A stretch of 64,000 nucleotides of DNA, from positions 248,001 to 312,000 of the forward strand of contig NZ_CP109583.1 of NCBI RefSeq assembly GCF_036250755.1, read 5' to 3'. The notes beneath the pieces are model-generated. The model was not told the DNA's origin, did not search any database, and saw only the letters and a list, made by a program, of their open reading frames with translations. Both the position numbers and the translations under genes were made by a program. Shown one piece after another: positions 62,269 through 64,000 of the stretch (positions are counted from its first letter, which is position 1; each line of letters starts with the position of its first letter). Origin of the DNA: Streptomyces uncialis. GTDB taxonomy: Bacteria; Actinomycetota; Actinomycetes; Streptomycetales; Streptomycetaceae.

Positions 62269-64000
62269 ATGCCCCTGTTGGAGCCTGATCCGGACATCCT
62301 TCGCCCCACGTCACGCCCCGCGGCCCCGGCACCGGACCGGGTACGGGACGATCGCTCCCCGGGCACTCCGGAGCCGCTGCGCGGTGACCTCGTGGCCCTG
62401 CTCGGCGAGGACAAGGTCCTGACAGGGGTCTCCGACCTGGTCCGCTACGCGTCGGACGCCAGCCCCTACCGCTTCATGCCGCAGGTCGTGGTCGTCGCCG
62501 AGGATCTCGACGACATCTCCGCCGTGCTGTCGTACGCGCGCGGCAAGGGCCGTGAGGTCGTGTTCCGGGCGGCGGGCACCTCGCTGAACGGTCAGGCCCA
62601 GGGCGAGGACATCCTCGTCGACGTCCGTCGGCACTGGGCGGGCGTGCAGGTGCTGGACGAGGGCGCGCGGGTCCGGGTCGGCCCCGGGACGACGGTCGTC
62701 CGCGTCAACGCGGCCCTCGCCCGCCACGGAAGAGTGCTCGGCCCCGACCCGGCGAGCGCGATCGCCTGCACCGTCGGGGGCGTCGTCGCCAACAACGCGT
62801 CCGGAATGACCGCGGGCACCACCCGCAACTCCTACCGCACGGTCGCCTCCCTCACCTTCGTCCTGCCGTCCGGCACCGTGGTCGACACCGCCGACCCCGG
62901 GGCCGACGCCGCGCTCGCCCACGCGGAACCCGCCCTGTGCGAGGGGCTGCTGGCCCTCAAGGCGGAGATCGAGGCCGACCCGGAGCTGGTCGCCCGGATC
63001 AGGGCGAAGTACGAGATCAAGAACACCAACGGCTACCGTCTCGACGCGTTCCTCGACGGAGCGACCCCCGTGCAGATCATGCGGGGCCTCATGGTGGGTT
63101 CCGAGGGCACGTTCGGATTCATCTCCGACATCGTCTTCGACACCCTCCCCCTGGACCGGCGGATCACCACCGCCCTGCTCTTCTTCCCCTCCCTCACCGC
63201 GGCGGCCGCGGCCGTGCCGGTGTTCAACGCGGCCGGAGCCCTCGCCGTGGAGCTGATGGACGGCAACACGCTCCGGGCCTCGGTCAGTGTGCAGGGGGTC
63301 CCGTCGGACTGGGCCGACCTGCCGCGGTCGACGGCCGCGCTGCTGGTGGAGTTCCGCGCCGCGGACCTCGCGGGACAGGAAGCGTACGAGGAGGCCGCAC
63401 AGGCCGCCATGTCGCGGCTGGACCTCGTCGCACCGGTTGCCTCGGTGACCAACGCCTTCACCCGGGACACGAGGACGATCAGCGGCTACTGGAAGGCCCG
63501 CAAGGCGTTCGTCACCGCCGTCGGCGGCTCACGGCCCTCCGGCACGACGCTGATCACCGAGGACTTCGCCGTTCCGCCGTCGCGGCTCGCGGACGCGTGC
63601 GAGGCGCTGATCGAGCTCCAGACCCGGCACGGCTTCGACGCCGCGGTCGCCGGCCACGCGGCCCACGGCAATCTCCACTTCCTGCTCGCCTTCGACGCGG
63701 GCAGACCCGAGGACGTCGACCGGTACGCCGCGTTCATGGACGAGTTCTGCCGACTGACGGTCGAACGCTTCGACGGCTCGCTCAAGGCCGAGCACGCCAC
63801 CGGACGCAACATCGCGCCCTTCCTTGAGCTGGAGTGGGGCCCCACCGCGACGGCACTGATGTGGCGGATCAAGGAACTCATCGACCCGGACGGTGTCCTC
63901 GCCCCCCGTGTCGTCCTGGACCGGGACCCCCGGGCCCATCTGCGGGGCCTCAAGACGATCCCCCGGATCGAACTGATCGCCGATCCGTGCATCGAGTGCG
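62269..64000 (+). CDS. FAD- and Fe-S-binding D-lactate dehydrogenase-like oxidase (partial)
   Basis: The first 577 codons are present; the gene runs off the right edge. A VAO-type FAD domain has SDASPYRFMPQVVVVAED, FRAAGTSLNGQ, VGPGTTVVRVN and CTVGGVVANNASGM. The oxidase C-terminal lobe has NTNGYRLDAF, VGSEGTFGFISDI and AGHAAHGNLHFLL, with a late SLKAEHATGRN. The last visible residues, ADPCIEC, begin the first 4Fe-4S motif of a GlpC/GlcF-like domain, so the full protein should be the fused GlcD-GlcF type of about 950 residues, feeding electrons from D-lactate or another 2-hydroxyacid to the respiratory chain. A GAGGAGG site precedes the ATG. Confidence 0.88.
   Translation, partial: MPLLEPDPDILRPTSRPAAPAPDRVRDDRSPGTPEPLRGDLVALLGEDKVLTGVSDLVRYASDASPYRFMPQVVVVAEDLDDISAVLSYARGKGREVVFRAAGTSLNGQAQGEDILVDVRRHWAGVQVLDEGARVRVGPGTTVVRVNAALARHGRVLGPDPASAIACTVGGVVANNASGMTAGTTRNSYRTVASLTFVLPSGTVVDTADPGADAALAHAEPALCEGLLALKAEIEADPELVARIRAKYEIKNTNGYRLDAFLDGATPVQIMRGLMVGSEGTFGFISDIVFDTLPLDRRITTALLFFPSLTAAAAAVPVFNAAGALAVELMDGNTLRASVSVQGVPSDWADLPRSTAALLVEFRAADLAGQEAYEEAAQAAMSRLDLVAPVASVTNAFTRDTRTISGYWKARKAFVTAVGGSRPSGTTLITEDFAVPPSRLADACEALIELQTRHGFDAAVAGHAAHGNLHFLLAFDAGRPEDVDRYAAFMDEFCRLTVERFDGSLKAEHATGRNIAPFLELEWGPTATALMWRIKELIDPDGVLAPRVVLDRDPRAHLRGLKTIPRIELIADPCIEC

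Overview
The window reads as chromosomal DNA of a Streptomyces or a close relative. The supporting signs are very high GC with third-position GC bias, many GTG and TTG starts, long chains of 4-bp start/stop overlaps, F420/LLM-type oxidoreductases, a DtxR/IdeR-type iron box, apparently leaderless genes, and a short cysteine-containing leader peptide of the kind found upstream of actinobacterial sulfur genes. No rRNA, tRNA, insertion sequence, prophage or CRISPR array was recognised.

Region 1 (1-9.1 kb) is a mosaic. It holds the start of a lipoprotein gene and a DUF1059 protein. An intact M20 peptidase lies between C-terminal remnants of a membrane dipeptidase (M19) and of an enolase-superfamily racemase/OSB synthase. 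A beta-lactamase-family serine hydrolase, a 4'-phosphopantetheinyl transferase, an ABC-permease remnant and a small secreted peptide follow. It ends with a flavin reductase plus LLM monooxygenase pair, divergent from a TetR regulator across two near-perfect inverted operator copies.

Region 2 (9.1-17.5 kb) is a three-gene minus-strand operon. It encodes a very long, divergent GltB-like glutamate synthase, a CysJ-like diflavin reductase and an HmuS-like (heme-degradation fold) protein. It sits behind an iron box that overlaps a plausible promoter. No GltD is present. This is the most system-like unfamiliar unit outside the glycan locus.

Region 3 (17.7-24.6 kb) carries separate metabolic genes: an ectoine-hydrolase-like M24 protein, an FGD-type LLM enzyme, a DJ-1/PfpI protein, an amino-acid permease, a methyltransferase and a PAP2 phosphatase. 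A strong bidirectional hairpin terminator lies at 21.1 kb.

Region 4 (24.6-52.3 kb) is a 21-gene minus-strand Wzx/Wzy-type surface polysaccharide locus. Transcription runs from a polyprenyl phosphate sugar transferase through a GDP-mannose-dehydrogenase-like enzyme, a glycosyltransferase, two chain-length proteins whose kinase-like domains lack a P-loop, an AsnB-type amidotransferase, a dehydrogenase/oxidoreductase fusion, a heparinase/alginate-lyase-family protein, a beta-helix lipoprotein, a Wzy/ligase-like protein and another glycosyltransferase. A deoxysugar and decoration set follows (C-methyltransferase, nucleotidyltransferase, PIG-L deacetylase, epimerase, DUF4910 peptidase-like protein), then flippase, GT2, pyruvyl transferase, 3,5-epimerase-like protein and aminotransferase. 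Almost every junction overlaps or nearly abuts, so the locus is probably one translationally coupled operon. The gene set predicts an acidic or amidated polyuronate-containing glycan with a branched deoxysugar.

Region 5 (52.3-64 kb) begins with a 1.2-kb non-coding stretch, then YjbQ, then a sulfonate locus (leader peptide, decayed SsuB, intact SsuD). A perfect (CCGGGG)8 microsatellite, a flavin monooxygenase, a short MltG paralogue, an ABC exporter divergent from a MarR regulator, and the first 577 codons of an FAD/4Fe-4S D-lactate-dehydrogenase-like protein complete the window.
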